NCBI GenBank assembly: GCA_015039365.1
Contig: WION01000384.1
Coordinates: 1 to 49,833, forward strand
Length of the DNA stretch: 49,833 nt
Reading direction: 5' to 3'
Origin: Amanita rubescens
Lineage: Eukaryota; Basidiomycota; Agaricomycetes; Agaricales; Amanitaceae
Part shown: piece after piece, positions 1 to 12,056 of the stretch
Layout: each line of letters opens with the position of its first letter
Numbering within the stretch: the first letter of the stretch is position 1
Position numbers and translations under genes: made by a program
Notes under the pieces: model-generated
Databases searched by the model: none
What the model was told of the DNA's origin: nothing
Seen by the model: only the letters and a program-made list of their open reading frames with translations

Positions 1-33
1 ATGATGAATCTGATAGATTTCATTGGTGTTCAG

Positions 34-817
34 TCACACTGGGAATTGGAATGAAGCAAAGAACCTACAAATGCAGGTGATGGAGATGAGGAAGGCAAAG
101 CTTGGACCAGGCCACATACAAACACTTGTCAGCATGAGGGATCTTTCACATATATTATGGGACCAAGAAAGGTGGGATGAGGTGGAGAAGCTGAATGTGC
201 AAATCATAGAGACAAGTAGAGAAAAGCTTCATGCAGACTTGGAGGATCCATTTATTCTTAATGCAATGGCTAACTTAGCAACATCATACCAAAAACAAGG
301 GAGAACAGATGAGGCAGAGATGCTTAGGACAAAAGTCATGGAAGCACAAAAGAAAAAATTTGGACCACACCACTCATCCACTCTTTTGAGTATGGAAAGT
401 CTGGCAACCACATACATTATACAAAATAGACTTGTTGAGGCAGAACAATTACTGTTGCAAGTTCTTGAGGTTAGGAAAGCAACACTTGGATCAAATCACT
501 ATGATACTCTCTCTGTCATGTATAATCTAGCAACTGCATATTACAACCAGGGAAAGTGGGATGCAGCAGAAAAATTGGAGTTGCATGTTTTTGAGGCATA
601 TAAAGTGAAGCTTGGACTAAATCATCCAGAGACCCTCGACAGCATGGGTAGGCTTGGATCTACATACAAAAATCAGGGCAGGGTAGATGAAGCTCAAGTT
701 TTACTTTCCCAAGCTGTCAAAGAATTGGAACAAACTGTAGGACCTCAACATTCAGCTACACTTTGGATCAGGAATGAATTGGATGAGTTGTCCAATGAAG
801 AGTCCTCATCTGAATAG
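34..817 (+). CDS. TPR (kinesin-light-chain-like) repeat protein, 3' part
   Basis: This is the terminal coding exon of a tetratricopeptide-repeat protein; the 5' part lies outside the window. A splice acceptor (ttcag) ends at about 33 and no ATG opens the frame, so it starts inside a gene. The roughly 260 residues form about five 42-residue repeats of kinesin-light-chain type, with recurring cores such as LATSYQKQGRTDEAE, LATAYYNQGKWDAAE and LGSTYKNQGRVDEAQ, and the linker (K)LGxxHxxTL. In mushroom genomes such arrays often form the C-terminal half of NB-ARC/NACHT or patatin-type STAND proteins; that upstream domain is not visible here, so this is inference. The exon is clearly more AT-rich than genes further right. 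It ends at TAG (815-817) after an acidic Ser/Glu tail. The likely role is protein-protein scaffolding. Confidence 0.85.
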
Positions 818-1716
818 GTGTAGAGTGATGTATGTATATTTGGGCTGCATTGCAGGATAGAATCTAGGGTCAGGCTCTGTCATGGATACATGTAAGCTCA
901 AGAATGTTGCACACTGGATTGAGGTATACTTGTAGCTTGTAGTGTGGCACATTGTAATTTGTGATTGTTCATACTACAGATTAATCTTTGCCATTATTCT
1001 ATTATATGTATGCTGTTGCATTTGAGAATGCTGTCATTTTCTAGAGTAAACAGGGATATCCATTTGGCAAGCTCCATTGTGTGTAAAATCATCCTAAATG
1101 TTTTACTTGCCAGACTCCAGGGCCTGAAAGTAGCATGTTATTGATTTTATGAATGAGAATCAGTGTGTGGTGGATTTCAATCTATACATAACTATCATCC
1201 TTAGGCTTTTTTAAAACACTGAAGTGGTGTCCTAAATGACAAGAAGGTAATGGGATGGGTGAAGATCCAGTCAACTGTGGCAGGTCAACTTGATCATTGC
1301 AAAAAAGAGAAGCCAGGTGACCATTCTGTCATGATCATTTGGCACTTACAGTACTACAATATTTGGACAAACAACTATGATGAGAGTAGGACATACATAT
1401 CTGTAAACATGTACACATTGATCAGTCTTGTTGTAGGGACACAACTTGTAGTTTTCATTCATAAAGAGCAGCCCACCCTTTCACAAATCACACCATATAC
1501 ACCAGTGCAACTGGCAACTGTAGCCAAACAATACCATTCCTGTCCAACCAGTTTTTAACCTTTTATCAAAACTCCCACTTGGTATATGCTGTCTGATGCA
1601 TTTAAAAGGAGCAAATAAGATAGAAGGATGTTGAAAAATAGAACTCTACAATTGGTGCTACATCATCCCCATAAACCAGGGGCTTATTATGGTTGTGTCA
1701 GGGAAGTAGTATAAAC
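818..1716. other. AT-rich 3' flank, no gene seen
   Basis: This AT-rich stretch follows the TPR gene. The longest open frame (1250-1558, plus) has no domain, no recognisable composition and no clear splice context, so I do not call it. The first 200 nt probably hold the 3' UTR of the TPR gene. Confidence 0.4.
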
Positions 1717-1772
1717 AGATGCCTCCTCCGAAAGGCAGAGCCACTGTAAGGGCAAATGCAGTTCGAGGCATA
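1717..1772 (-). pseudogene. MFS transporter exon fragment
   Basis: On the minus strand this short piece reads RTAFALTVALPFGGGI. It aligns with the exon R-x-AFAxFSAGAPFGGGxG of the two MFS transporter relics at 3457-5624 and 7180-9437, and the DNA is visibly similar to 4866-4925 and 8735-8790. No other MFS exon was found next to it, so it is a lone fragment of a third copy. The match is short, and chance similarity cannot be fully excluded. Confidence 0.4.
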
Positions 1773-3456
1773 GGTCCAGAACAGAGCTAAATGTCATGAC
1801 CAGCAGAAACGCGTGTCCTATAAGGAGATGAGTTTAGAAAGCTTGGGACACGTACAGAGAAAGTTAAACGCATCCCGATACCATACCAATTCTTGCGGTT
1901 TTTGAGAACGAAAAATAATGTTTTGGGTTCCTGTAGAACTACATGTTGTGTGTGAGTGAAAATGGTCACCCAGGGTGTTACTGCCTGTGAAGAATACGGG
2001 CTTTCGGCCCTGCATGTCACGGCGGACTTACATGAATGTGCCAATCTAGTTGCATATGGAGCACATTGAGGGGTTGAGCGTACATACCCATGTATAGGGA
2101 AGAGCTGGATGGCACCGGGGCGCATCGCCTGAATGTGTTGGAAGTGTTCTCGATCAGCGCCATGATCACGGGCCACGGCACCTCAATATCCCCTGCGCTA
2201 GCACCTGGTAACAATGGATGAGAATGGGGGAGGAGGAAGGCTCTTGCGTTCCTACGAATTGAAAAGACCTGAAGCTTTGATATCCGGAGGCCGCAGTAGG
2301 CTTGGGTGATCCATGCGGGAAAACAAACGGAGTCCGTGACGGTACGCGCTGACAAAGGTGCGCCTGGCAACAAATTTGAAGTGGGCCTTACTACTGACAC
2401 CGGGAATGTATGCCACGAGCCGCGAGTGGGCGGGTAAGAATTCCAAGTCGGCCGTTAGCATCTACGCGCCTCCTATGACGCGCTGAAAGCCTAGCTTCGC
2501 TTCCTGCCCTGAGGTCATGTGCGAAAGAGGCATAAGGTTCACAATGCCCAAAAAATCGTGAAGCTCCAAAGGTGCGCGCGCGTAATGTGTTTCATTGATG
2601 GCCTAGCAGGACCTCGTAGATCAAGTCATCTGATGATTGAAAGCCGGAAGTGGATGCGCCGGAGAGGTAGCGACTACTGGTATATCTGCAGGTACGCGAA
2701 GCGTTCCGCGTTCATCTGGTCAAGCGCCAATGATGGCGTTCATCAATACCTTAGCCTGGCGAATAGAAATGGAGGGTAATTCTACTTACGTATCGCCGGC
2801 CACCAGCGCCGACGCGTAACAGATTAACTTCGACTAGCAGTGGGCCTGTCATGTTCTCAAACATTTGGGTTTGCGTTGCAGGCCTTTGTATCTCATCGAG
2901 ATACCATGTCCTTGTACATGTTGCACATCAGTTATGTGACATGTGACCCGTGACCCGTTCGGACCTTCAATTCTCCATGCGTCGTCATCAGTCGCAAGAG
3001 ATGGTTGAAGGAAGAAAAAACCATATACGATGAGACCTGCTCAGCTACTCTGCGTCTTGCGCGCACCAGCAGACCCAAAGCGACGGCGAGATCCCCTTTA
3101 AGTTTGATGCCGCTGCTGTATTCATCTAGCAGCGTCCACTCAGCGACCGCCGTCTCCTCTCTGCTCGAGCGCCTCAAATGACCAAGTATATTTCCAACTA
3201 CGCCACCCAATGAGCTAATTACCTCCAAGGCACTCTCATATCCACGTTCTTGCCTGGTTATACTTACGCCAAAGAATCTATTTCCTCAATCCTTTACTTT
3301 CTATGGTCTCATTATCAGCCGCTTACACCCCTTTCAGCGCTTTATAATAATACAGTCTCCCACATACACTTGAAATGCTCGTGAAAAGTTACGACGGAGA
3401 GCTACCGGCCGATCCGACGCATTCTCGTTTATTTACGTCTTGGTCTCGATTGCCGA
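1773..3456. other. No recognisable gene; one unassigned minus-strand frame
   Basis: Several open frames of 60-130 codons overlap here on both strands, but none shows a domain or a consistent exon chain. The best candidate is minus 2932-3228 (98 codons, containing GDLAVALGLLVRARRRVAEQ), which could be an exon of a decayed gene because a GT donor follows the AEQ codon. I do not recognise the family. Confidence 0.25.
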
Positions 3457-5624
3457 TTAGCCGGACTGATTTCCAATGGTGGACGACTCTCCGGCTTCAG
3501 ACTCTTCCTTCGTACCCGTTTCCACCGGGTCAGCCTTACCCCCTACAACGCCCACCCCGCGGAAAGACATTGAGACTGCAAGGGCTGCGAAAATATACGA
3601 TACATGTCTAGAGCTGGTGTGTAAAGGGCGCACGCACCACACATAGCCAATCCGAATGCTGCCCATTGGGCCGCACGATAACCTTTCAGCTGCAATTCTG
3701 GCGGAGGTGACGCTTCTCCGCTTGTGATTTGATCATAGACGATGGTGGTGACGGCAAGGCCATACGAGGTACCCAGCTAGAAGTTCTCGCTTTTAGTCAG
3801 CTCCGATACACCAGCGAGACACGCACCTGAATGCATGTTTGAAATATCCCACCTGCGACGCTTTGCTCGTCTTCACGAGCCACGCGTGATACAAACAACA
3901 TCCCAGCAGAGAACACAAAGTCAGCGCCCCAGACGATGAGGACTGCACTGGGGAAGCCGAAGGACCAATATGGTGCATCGACTTGGATAATTGCGAAGAG
4001 GAGACAGCCGAGACCCGTTGCGATCGTCCCAAGCGCTGTTAATTTTGCATGGTGAGTGGTGGATGAGTCGGTATAACACGCTGGACGCACATAATAGGTA
4101 TATTGCTGGCACCCGCCCAGCGATGAGTCCCACCACAGACAAAAGGACGAAGCCCGTTAGGTTCATTGGAATGAGCCTTATTGTCGTCTCTAAAGGCGTA
4201 TAACGCTGTCGATGTCTATCAACCTTCCAGATTCACTTGAAAATCCGCTTCTCATGTACCTTGTACGTCTGGTAATACAACTGCACCCACAGTATCCACG
4301 ACATGAACGAGCTCCACTCTAGAAACGCGATAATCTGGATCGCGGTAAACCTGCCTCTTGCACGTGTCCAAATATCCAGACGCATCAAAGGCGGGAACGT
4401 CGTCCGTCTCCCGAGGTGGTCTTCCCAAATGATGAAAGCGATAAGGAGAAAGACACCGGTAATGAGGAGGGCGATGATGTCTCAAAAGAAATGGAACAGT
4501 CAAGACCATAAAATGTTCACCGGGTGCCGGGACTCACATGGAGTTCGCCATTTCTGCGGAGCAAGACTACCTTGTCCCAGTACGAACATGATACACACCA
4601 TCGCAGCCGTGACCAACGCCGCTCCCATCCAATCTACCCTCTTGTCAAGCTTTTCATTTGGAATATGGCTATCATTGTCCATCGAGATATACCCGATGCA
4701 CAGAGAAGCCACGGAAAGGCCCGCAAGGAAGAAGTAAAAAGCTCGCCAGCCGGCGCTGTGTTTTATTAAAAATGATGTCGCTCAGTCTCGTAAAATTAGG
4801 TTACTCTAGGACAGTGAAACTTGCCTAGTAAATTGCGTCAGGAGACCTCCGATGACGAGGCCAGTGCCTCCTCCGCACGGGGCGCCTGCTGCGAATATGG
4901 CAAACGCAGTGCGACGCATAGATCCAGGAGGGAACGATTGTGCCAGAATGCCCATCTGGAACGTGGAGCGAGAGAATGTTTCGTAAAGTGGGGGGTGAAT
5001 TTAGAAACAAATATATTTTGCGTTAGGATCGCTTACGGAGGCAGTTATAGATGCTGCTCCGCCGATACCTTGAAAGCCCCGGAGAACAAGCAGTTGCTTG
5101 AACTTCTCGCAAAGCCGCACCCGAGTCCGAAAATGCTCATCCATGCGCTCCCGATGAGGAAGACGAGTTTCCGGCCGTATAGATCCGCAAGTCTTCCACA
5201 GAGAAAGGAAGAAACAGCTCTTGCAAGGTAGCCATGAACCGGGTGTTGTATATTTGGAGCAACGAATCACGACGTACAGATGAAAGTGCGAAACGCACTT
5301 GGAACCCATTGTAAATTGTCTTGTTGCATGTTCAAGTCTTTTCCAATATCCGGGAGCACGATGCTGCACCCAGAAACCGCAACAACCTAGATTTGTAATT
5401 CGAGCTTCAAGAATGACAACTTATTCTTGAAATGCCTACGATCAATAGATTGGCGAGAAAGGCTGCCAGAATGATTCCAATGTACCGACGAGGCTGCGTT
5501 TGGGCTACATCGGCGTATATAATCGAGTGTTAGTCGAGGTTCATGTGGATCATGAATGGAGCAGGCCCACCTTGGCCGTTGACGTTGGCTCGCTTGACGC
5601 AGTTTGAGAATGGTCTGCAGCCAT
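3457..5624 (-). pseudogene. MFS drug:H+ antiporter-like transporter (ATR1/DHA2 type), frameshifted copy B
   Basis: This is the relic of a 14-helix major facilitator, the class that exports small molecules across the plasma membrane. A plausible start ATG is at 5624 (MAADHSQTASSEP...), followed by short introns. Family landmarks appear in order: VVAVSGCSIVLPDIGKDL, motif A GRLADLYGRK, RGFQGIGGAA, a helix-5 motif, LDKRVDWMGAALVTAA, LDIWTRARGRFTAIQ, VAREDEQSVAGGIFQTC, GLAVTTIVYDQ and a charged tail ending at TAA 3457-3459. Compared with copy C, the frame breaks at about 5289 (+1, before an intron), about 5204 (+1, just before GRLADLYG) and about 5100 (-1, between GCGFA and QLLVLRGFQG). No splice site explains them. 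The 3' half is intact in frame. Sequencing error is possible, but three breaks within 200 nt favour real decay. Confidence 0.8.
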
Positions 5625-7179
5625 GTTGATGAATCACCAAGAACGGAGACGGCTCACTGGCACAGCTGCGTCCCACATTTATGCTGAAAAAGTATGGTTT
5701 CATGGTTATGAACTTCGACAGGCTCACGTAACTGTCACAGCCCAAACAAACTACACAAAATTGTGTTTGTCTCAGCGCCGATGAACGTCATTAGCCTAGT
5801 GTGCGATCAAATGCCATTCGTGCTGTCCCAGGTTTTCCTGGACTTGTTTCGTGATGATAATCACAGGATCACAATATGATTGACATATCGCGTTTTGCCA
5901 CGGAACGTAAGAATAGTGTCGGAAATTGCCATGATCATGAGGCCTGGAGGTGCATTGGTGCAAGGCCAACTTCGATGGTGACGTGATGAGGCAAAGGCAA
6001 ATAGCCTTCTTCATTAACATTGATGCGGACGCCTCGGCTCCTCCTTCGCTCCGAGTACCACGTAATCCAGGCTCTACTCTATGCTATTCGTTATGCTGTG
6101 CGAAGATTGCCGCGCGTGTAATAAAGGGCTAGGACCCATTGGTGCTGGATTGGGATCGACGATAATTGACCCTAATCTGGCAGGACGGCGGGCCAGTATT
6201 CTGAAGGAAATTATGTTCCGGAAATTTTCCATTCAGTCGCTTACTGCGCATCGTAAGCGCACTGATACGCGATGGTGACCCTAATCTGCAGCTGGCAGGA
6301 CGGCGGGCCAGTAGTGTTCTGAAGGAAATTATGTTCCGGAAATTTTCCATTCGGTCGCTTACTGTGGTAGGGCCGCCTAAGCGCACCCGGGCCGATATAT
6401 ATAACTATGACCACAGCACAGGGCCGCCCCGGCACTTACCATTTTGGCGCAAGAACTTGAATGATCAATTCCATGTTTGGTATGTACTAGCGGTCGTCAC
6501 TGCAGTGCCGACACGAACCTTGCGCCTGATTTCTTTATATAAAACTGTTTAAATCTATTATCAATCTATTATCTACCTGTGTCCAACCAAGAAAGGGTAA
6601 TTTCAAACCCCCAATTTCCATTCTTTCGTTCAAGGTATTACTTACTTAATACTTTTCACAGAAGCAGGGCTTGACTACGGATGCGTCAAGCTTTTTCAAG
6701 CTGAAGGTGAGGGTAAGGGGAATAATGGAGCCCTCAAAATACAGTTGCAACGATGGATGGATTAGCGAAATGTTGATTAAAACGGGTAGATTCGATGAGT
6801 CAGGAAACAGTAACACCTTGAAAAGGGATGGGGTTCCTGTGCATAATAAGAAACTAAAGGAACTACAAGGATGACGACAAAAAGTAGAGGGTCATTTATC
6901 TTATCTTATCGTTACTTAGTAATCGTTTCCCACATTTTGCAGGTTTTGTGAATTTACCTTTCGGTATGACCTTGCTGCGCAAGGTAATTCGTCTTTGACT
7001 CTCTCTCTGCGCACTTAAGTTCCTATTGACCGGTGCATGTATCCTAAGTTACTTCTTTATTCACGAACTTAGTAAACGACCCTTTTTTTTCTTTTCCCGT
7101 CCTCTTAACCTCCTCGCCGGAAACCTCTCTTGTCAACAACGGAAGCATCATCCCAAACAGAAATGCAGTAAGCGGCACG
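5625..7179. other. Intergenic DNA between the two MFS relics
   Basis: No gene was recognised. It holds the 110-bp tandem duplication listed separately at 6168-6387. Open frames here (for example plus 6671-6874) are short and featureless. The part from 6540 to 7140 is AT-rich with T-runs and may contain the 3' flank of copy C. Confidence 0.4.
6168..6387. repeat. Imperfect tandem duplication, unit about 110 bp
   Basis: Two adjacent units begin with gaccctaatctg (6168 and 6277) and share ggcaggacggcgggccagta, the block around attatgttccggaaattttc, and a closing taagcgca. They differ by small indels (extra cagct and gt in unit 2) and a few substitutions. No coding potential or transposon ends are evident. 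Confidence 0.85.
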
Positions 7180-9437
7180 TTATTTGTCTACCACGACGGT
7201 GACTACGCCGTGTATACGGAGCGTTTTCGTCATTTTTGATTCCTCGTCAGATTGTTCTTCCAATTTGGCCTTCCCTCCGACTACGCCTACACCACGGAAG
7301 CAGGTAATCGAAATTGCGAAGGCTTCAGAGGGGGTTAATCAATCACGCATTGATGGAAGGCGCAAGCAACGCACCACACATGGCAAATGCAAAAGCGGTC
7401 CATTGCGCTGCGCGATAGCCTTTCAGCTGGGCTTGAGGCACAGCTGTTGCAGTGCCGTTTTCGAACGAGGCTTGCGTGGAGGTCCTGTCATAGACAATAG
7501 TAGTGACCGCGAGGCCGAATGCGGTGCCAAGCTGAGTGAGAAGATGCGCCGTCGCGCGCGAAAGTTAGCGCACTGCCTCGATTTGCATTTCAAATCAATT
7601 GGGCAACAATAACCATTGAATAAGTTGGAAGAATGGAATGGAAAGGATAAAGTAGGGAGGCCAAGGCACATGTCAACAAACGGACTCACTTGACTGCAGG
7701 TCTGATATATGCCGCCCGCCACGCTCTGTTCGTCCTCATGCGCCACGTGGGAAAACAAACAAGGCTCCAGTGGCGAATATAAAATCGGCGCCCCAGACGA
7801 CGAGGACGGTGCTCGGGAAGCCGAAGGCCCAGTATGGCGCGTTGACCTGGATCACTGCGAAGAGGAGGCAGGCGATGCTTGTTGCAATCGTTTCCGAGTG
7901 CTATGGATGCAGGTGAGGATAGTGCAAGGCAATGCGGATGAGTAGAAAGCTAGAAAGACATACATAAGAGGTATATCGCGGGAACCCACCCGACAAGCAG
8001 TCCTACCACAAGTGTTATCGCGAGGCCTACAACGGACGTGGGGATGAGCCTGATCATCGTCTCCAACGGTGTATAATTCTTTTTGGTTTTACATGATAAG
8101 CGCTCCAGTTAGCTTCGACATATGAATTTACCTTGTAAGTCTGGTAATACAACTGAACCCACAACATCCACGATATGAACGAACTCATTTCTAAAAATTG
8201 GATAATCTGGATTGCAGCAAATTTGCCTCGTGCTCGCGTCCAAATATCAACCCGCATTAACGGTGGGAAAGTCGTTTGTCTACCAAGGTGGATCTTCCCA
8301 AAGCACGAAACCAACGACGAGGGAGACGCCTGTGATAAGTGTGGCCATGAGATCTACAAAAAGGGATTTTCAACATCAGTCTATTGTACTTCATGTTGTG
8401 CCACAGGGACTCACATGGGGTTTTTCCACTTCTGCGGGGCGAGCTCGCCTTGTCCCAGCACAAACATGATGCACACTAACCCAGTAGTTATCAACATCGC
8501 TCCCATCCAATCCACGCGCTTGTCAAGTTTTTCTTCCGATAAAGTTTTTGTCAGGGTCCATGGAGAAATAACCTATGCCAAAGGATAGCGCGGAAAGGCC
8601 CGCAAGGAGAAAAAATATAGCTCGCCACCGGATGCTATACATAAATTTAATCAATACCGTTCAACCCTGTTAACCGGAACTTACACAGGTTAGTTGCGTT
8701 AAGAGACCACCCATGACGAGACCGACACCACCTCCGAAAGGTGCGCCTGCTGAAAAGGTGGCAAATGCGATGCGGCGCGTGCGTCCAGGTGGGAATGATT
8801 GAGCCAGAATGCCCAACTAAAAAGCGAAGCTGGTGTCAAGGGAAAAAAAAAGAGGGTTTGGAATACATACCGATGCTGTTATAGTCGCCGCGCAGCCAAT
8901 CCCTTGGAAGCTTCTAAGAACGAGCAGTTGAGTTGCAGTTCGAGCAAAGCCGCAGCCTAGCGCAAAGATGGACATCCATGCACTGCCAGATAGGAAAACG
9001 AGTTTTCGGCCAGTAGAGATCGGCAAGTCTACCGCAGAGAAGGAGGAAACAGCTCTTGAAAAGGTGATGATTAAACACTGCATATCAATTAATGAGGCAC
9101 GAGCTTACGGATGAAAGGGCAAATGCGCTAAGCACCCATTGTAAACTGTCTTGTTGCATGTGCAATTCTTTTCCAAGATCCGGAAGTACAATGTTGCTTC
9201 CGGAAAGTGCGACAATCTGTAGGAGGTGGCCAGGTCAATGCTCAACATGTAAAAAAAAACGATTTTGAGGTGCCCTACGCTGGAAAGCATGGCAATGAAT
9301 GGTGCAGCAACGATGCCGACGCTCCTGAAGAGGCTGCGTTCTGGCTACATTCTTACTGTCAGTGTTCAAGGTGCTCATCAAGGAACTCGACCTACCTTGG
9401 CTATCGCCTCGTCACTCCGTGTAGTTGAAGGACTCAT
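7180..9437 (-). pseudogene. MFS drug:H+ antiporter-like transporter (ATR1/DHA2 type), frameshifted copy C
   Basis: This is a paralogue of copy B with the same exon order. The start is ATG 9437 (MSPSTTRSDEAIAK), then IVALSGSNIVLPDLGKEL, QWVLSAFALSS, SCFLLLCGRLADLY, RSFQGIGCAATITASV, FSAGAPFGGGVGLVMGG, VDIWTRARGKFAAIQ, YTPLETMIRLIP, VAHEDEQSVAGGIYQTC and GLAVTTIVYDR. The last exon gives FRGVGVVGGKAK and ends at TAA 7180-7182. The frame breaks by +1 at about 9012 (inside motif A), 8546-8550 (T5), 8421-8425 (T5), about 8293 and 7753-7756 (A4), judged against copy B and family motifs. Introns are otherwise well formed (48-65 nt, one longer). Three of the five breaks are single-base expansions of homopolymers, so assembly error must be excluded before calling it dead. 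Confidence 0.8.
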
Positions 9438-9986
9438 ATCGACAAGGAAGGAGCCAACGTCTTTACAAACGGTTTCATCCGCTAATCATGTATATATTTT
9501 CAGTATAAGGTAAGGAAAAAAAGACTCACGTATGGGGTTGGACTATTGTCCGTGAGGGGCTAGGCTCATCAAGCGTTCGCCCCGCATTGTCGTAAGAGTA
9601 AGTTAGCGTATGGGATTCAGCACACTGTGTCAAGCAGAACGAGCATGTTTCAGCACTGGATTCCATAGATAAGAATCGCTCTTTACTTTCGCGGTTGTCG
9701 ACTGTTCCGTATGACGTGCTCGTCCCGTCGAGTCCCGACGACCGCTCCGCGACCCCGAAAATTGTGGGAAGGATCAGCCTCCAACGGAACTCCTAATTGT
9801 TATTTTTGCAAGCAGAAGCGGTGATTAATGTGGTCACCACGACGACGAGACCATTGCAAGGTTCCAATGCGACGCGTTGCGACATGCCTGAGATCAACCA
9901 TCTGCGATATGTTTCAGGAAAATATGAGATTACTGGCTAATGTAACACGTTACTAGTTATATTTCACAGTAACTCCTTGAACGTTC
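9438..9986. other. Intergenic, no gene seen
   Basis: This is the 5' flank of the MFS relic and the 3' flank of GPI16. No open frame with recognisable content was found. Confidence 0.5.
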
Positions 9987-11946
9987 TTACTCTTTTTTAT
10001 CCTTGTCAGCTCCACCTTCGCCAAGCTCCACTACCACAAACTTCCTCGTCAATAGATTGAAAATCGTCCCAAACAGAAACGCAATAAGCGAGCATGTGAA
10101 AATAATCACATTATAAGGCATACTGAAGTCGGGCGTTGCCAAATCGACCAAAAGTGGCCTCGTGTAGATTTTCCATCGTCCAGGGATCTGGGAGGGATCT
10201 CGCTCCTGGCCGGGCGAGTCGTTCTCCCCTTCGTAGTCGAGAACGGTGAAGACTGCGGGTGGTAGATCCCACCCCCTTTGCGCATCAGGCGGGTACTCTG
10301 TATACCGCAAGAATGATTTCGTGACATCCATCTTTAGATTCAACGTCGAGTTGGCGGGTATCCTCAAAAGCGCTTGCAATGTGGTAGGGCGCGAGTGGGG
10401 AATGCTTGGTATGTAATTGATCAACGAGAAAAACTCTTCGGCCCCAGATGCCTCGAAACTGGTATCTCGGAGAACCTCGGAGTGCATCGTGTGTAGATAA
10501 AATTGTAGATACCACGGCATGGTTTCGAGATAGATCACTTTCAAATCAGTATTCGGAAGTCGATTGCTGACGGTCAGGGAGAGGTGGCCAGCTGCTTGAC
10601 TTGTGCCCTTGAGAGTGCGATCAACTGAGATGGGCAAAGGTGATGTTTTTCGAATATCGTCGATTGACGCTGGTAAAAATGGAGTTAGAATAGCATGATA
10701 ATATGAACGACACGAACATACGATACTGAAAGTCCTCTGCCCAGTGCAATCCAACATTTAGGGGAAGTGCGACTGAGGAATGGTCGGTAAAGAAGTACTG
10801 AGTGTAAAAGATGCGTACCATAGTTTAAATCATACTCTTGCTTCACCTCCCTCTATCGTGTGAGGATCTGGTTGTACAGAGTACATGGCATCAGGCAATT
10901 GAATGCGTATTTGACTCGTGTGTGCGATAGGGCATTGCTGCTTAATCTCACGGCCAAAAAGACTTTGAAGACTCCAATCTAATAAGAGGAACGTCAAGAG
11001 TGATTCATCAAAGTGTCAGAACACTAACTTCGTCGGCTACTCGGCGAAAGTCGCAATGGGTCCATAACAGCCTCGAAAGTTAACTTGACTTGAACGCCTT
11101 CCTCTGGTGTCCACAAGACATGGACACCCATTCCATGCCAGTCGGCGTCGAATACGCGGTGGGGGTTCAAAAGCGAGGCGAGTCCAGAATAGGATTTGCA
11201 AGGCAGGAGTTTCAAGAAGGGGGTTAAATTTTCTGTACAGACATGTTCATAAGGCAGGCTGGCGTGTCCTGAGAGCATAATATGGAGTTTTATTATGAGT
11301 CGTGAAGTCGGGCAAGGAACCGAGCGGCTGGAAGGACAGCGCGGGAGAGGTGGTGTGTTGTTCATCAAGTGAACCTAAGGACGCGCAGAATAGACCTGCA
11401 AGGGCATTCCTCAGGCCGCTCCACCTCGCATCGACGCTAGGCGCAAGTAACTTATACGCTCGAAGCGGAACCGAAAACATGGGATTACTTACGAGGCTTC
11501 CGAGTCGGTGCCCATCCAAGCCCACAGCTCAGCGCCCGTCCCAACTCCGGGCTGTTCTGGGTATCCCCATCTGTCGTAATTCCAACGCCCAGCATTTAGT
11601 GATAGGTGAAGCTCTGTCACTGCATATTCACGAAGTATTTGACCCAATGGAAGAGGGAATAGAGTATAATGTTGAGCTATGAATAGAATGATCCCAAGTC
11701 AGTACCAGTAGCTGAAATGCAAGGAGTGATTACATTACATTCGTCGTCCAAGTCAAGCGTAGAGGGATCCCTTGGAGACGCGCCCTTCAAAAGCGTGGAA
11801 AATGTGAAAGTCGCGGCGACTTTCCCATCTCTAAGTGGTTTCAGGACAAGTTCTTCATCGAATTGTTCAGTCTCGCTATTACCTGCGACAAGCGAGGCAA
11901 AGAAGGCAAAGGCAAAGAGAACTTGACGTTTCCAGCCGTGCTGCAT
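9987..11946 (-). CDS. GPI16: GPI transamidase subunit Gpi16/PIG-T
   Basis: Gpi16/PIG-T is an ER membrane subunit of the GPI transamidase, which transfers preassembled GPI anchors to proteins. The start is ATG 11946 with a signal peptide (LFAFAFFASLVAG). Diagnostic segments are REYAVTELHLSLNAGRWNYD, WGYPEQPGVGTGAELWAWMG, LAGLFCASL, LPYEHVCTENLTPFLKLLPC, YLETMPWYLQFYLHT and a C-terminal helix with MPYNVIIFTCSLIAFLFG. I place seven exons: 11739-11946, 11493-11676, 11321-11436, 11029-11268, 10819-10978, 10722-10772 and 9987-10669, with introns of 46-62 nt. The sum is one nucleotide too long. The frame slips between DPHTIE and EVKQEYDLNY at the C-run 10849-10851. Either that run carries one extra base or a 31-nt intron sits there. 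Discounting the extra base gives 546 aa, a normal length. The gene is divergent from AFG2. Confidence 0.92.
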
Positions 11947-12056
11947 TTGGCGTGAGCGGCCTGTTCTGAGAATTATTGCCTATTTAACGCTGTGGGAAAT
12001 GCTTTCCTTTTCTAGTCGAATCTTTTCTGTTCATTCCATGTTTTCTCCACAAAAAA
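11947..12056. promoter_or_regulatory. Shared divergent promoter of GPI16 and AFG2
   Basis: Only 110 bp separate the two start codons, which point away from each other, so both core promoters and 5' UTRs must fit here. The piece is rich in C/T tracts (cctttt, tttctcc) and shows no clear TATA box, as is common for housekeeping promoters. Co-regulation is an inference. Confidence 0.65.

Noticed and set aside
11269..11320. Apparent frameshift in GPI16 between the exons before LPYEHVCTENL
   Set aside because: A 52-nt intron with donor CTCG|gttcc and acceptor ctctcag restores the frame and the family sequence.
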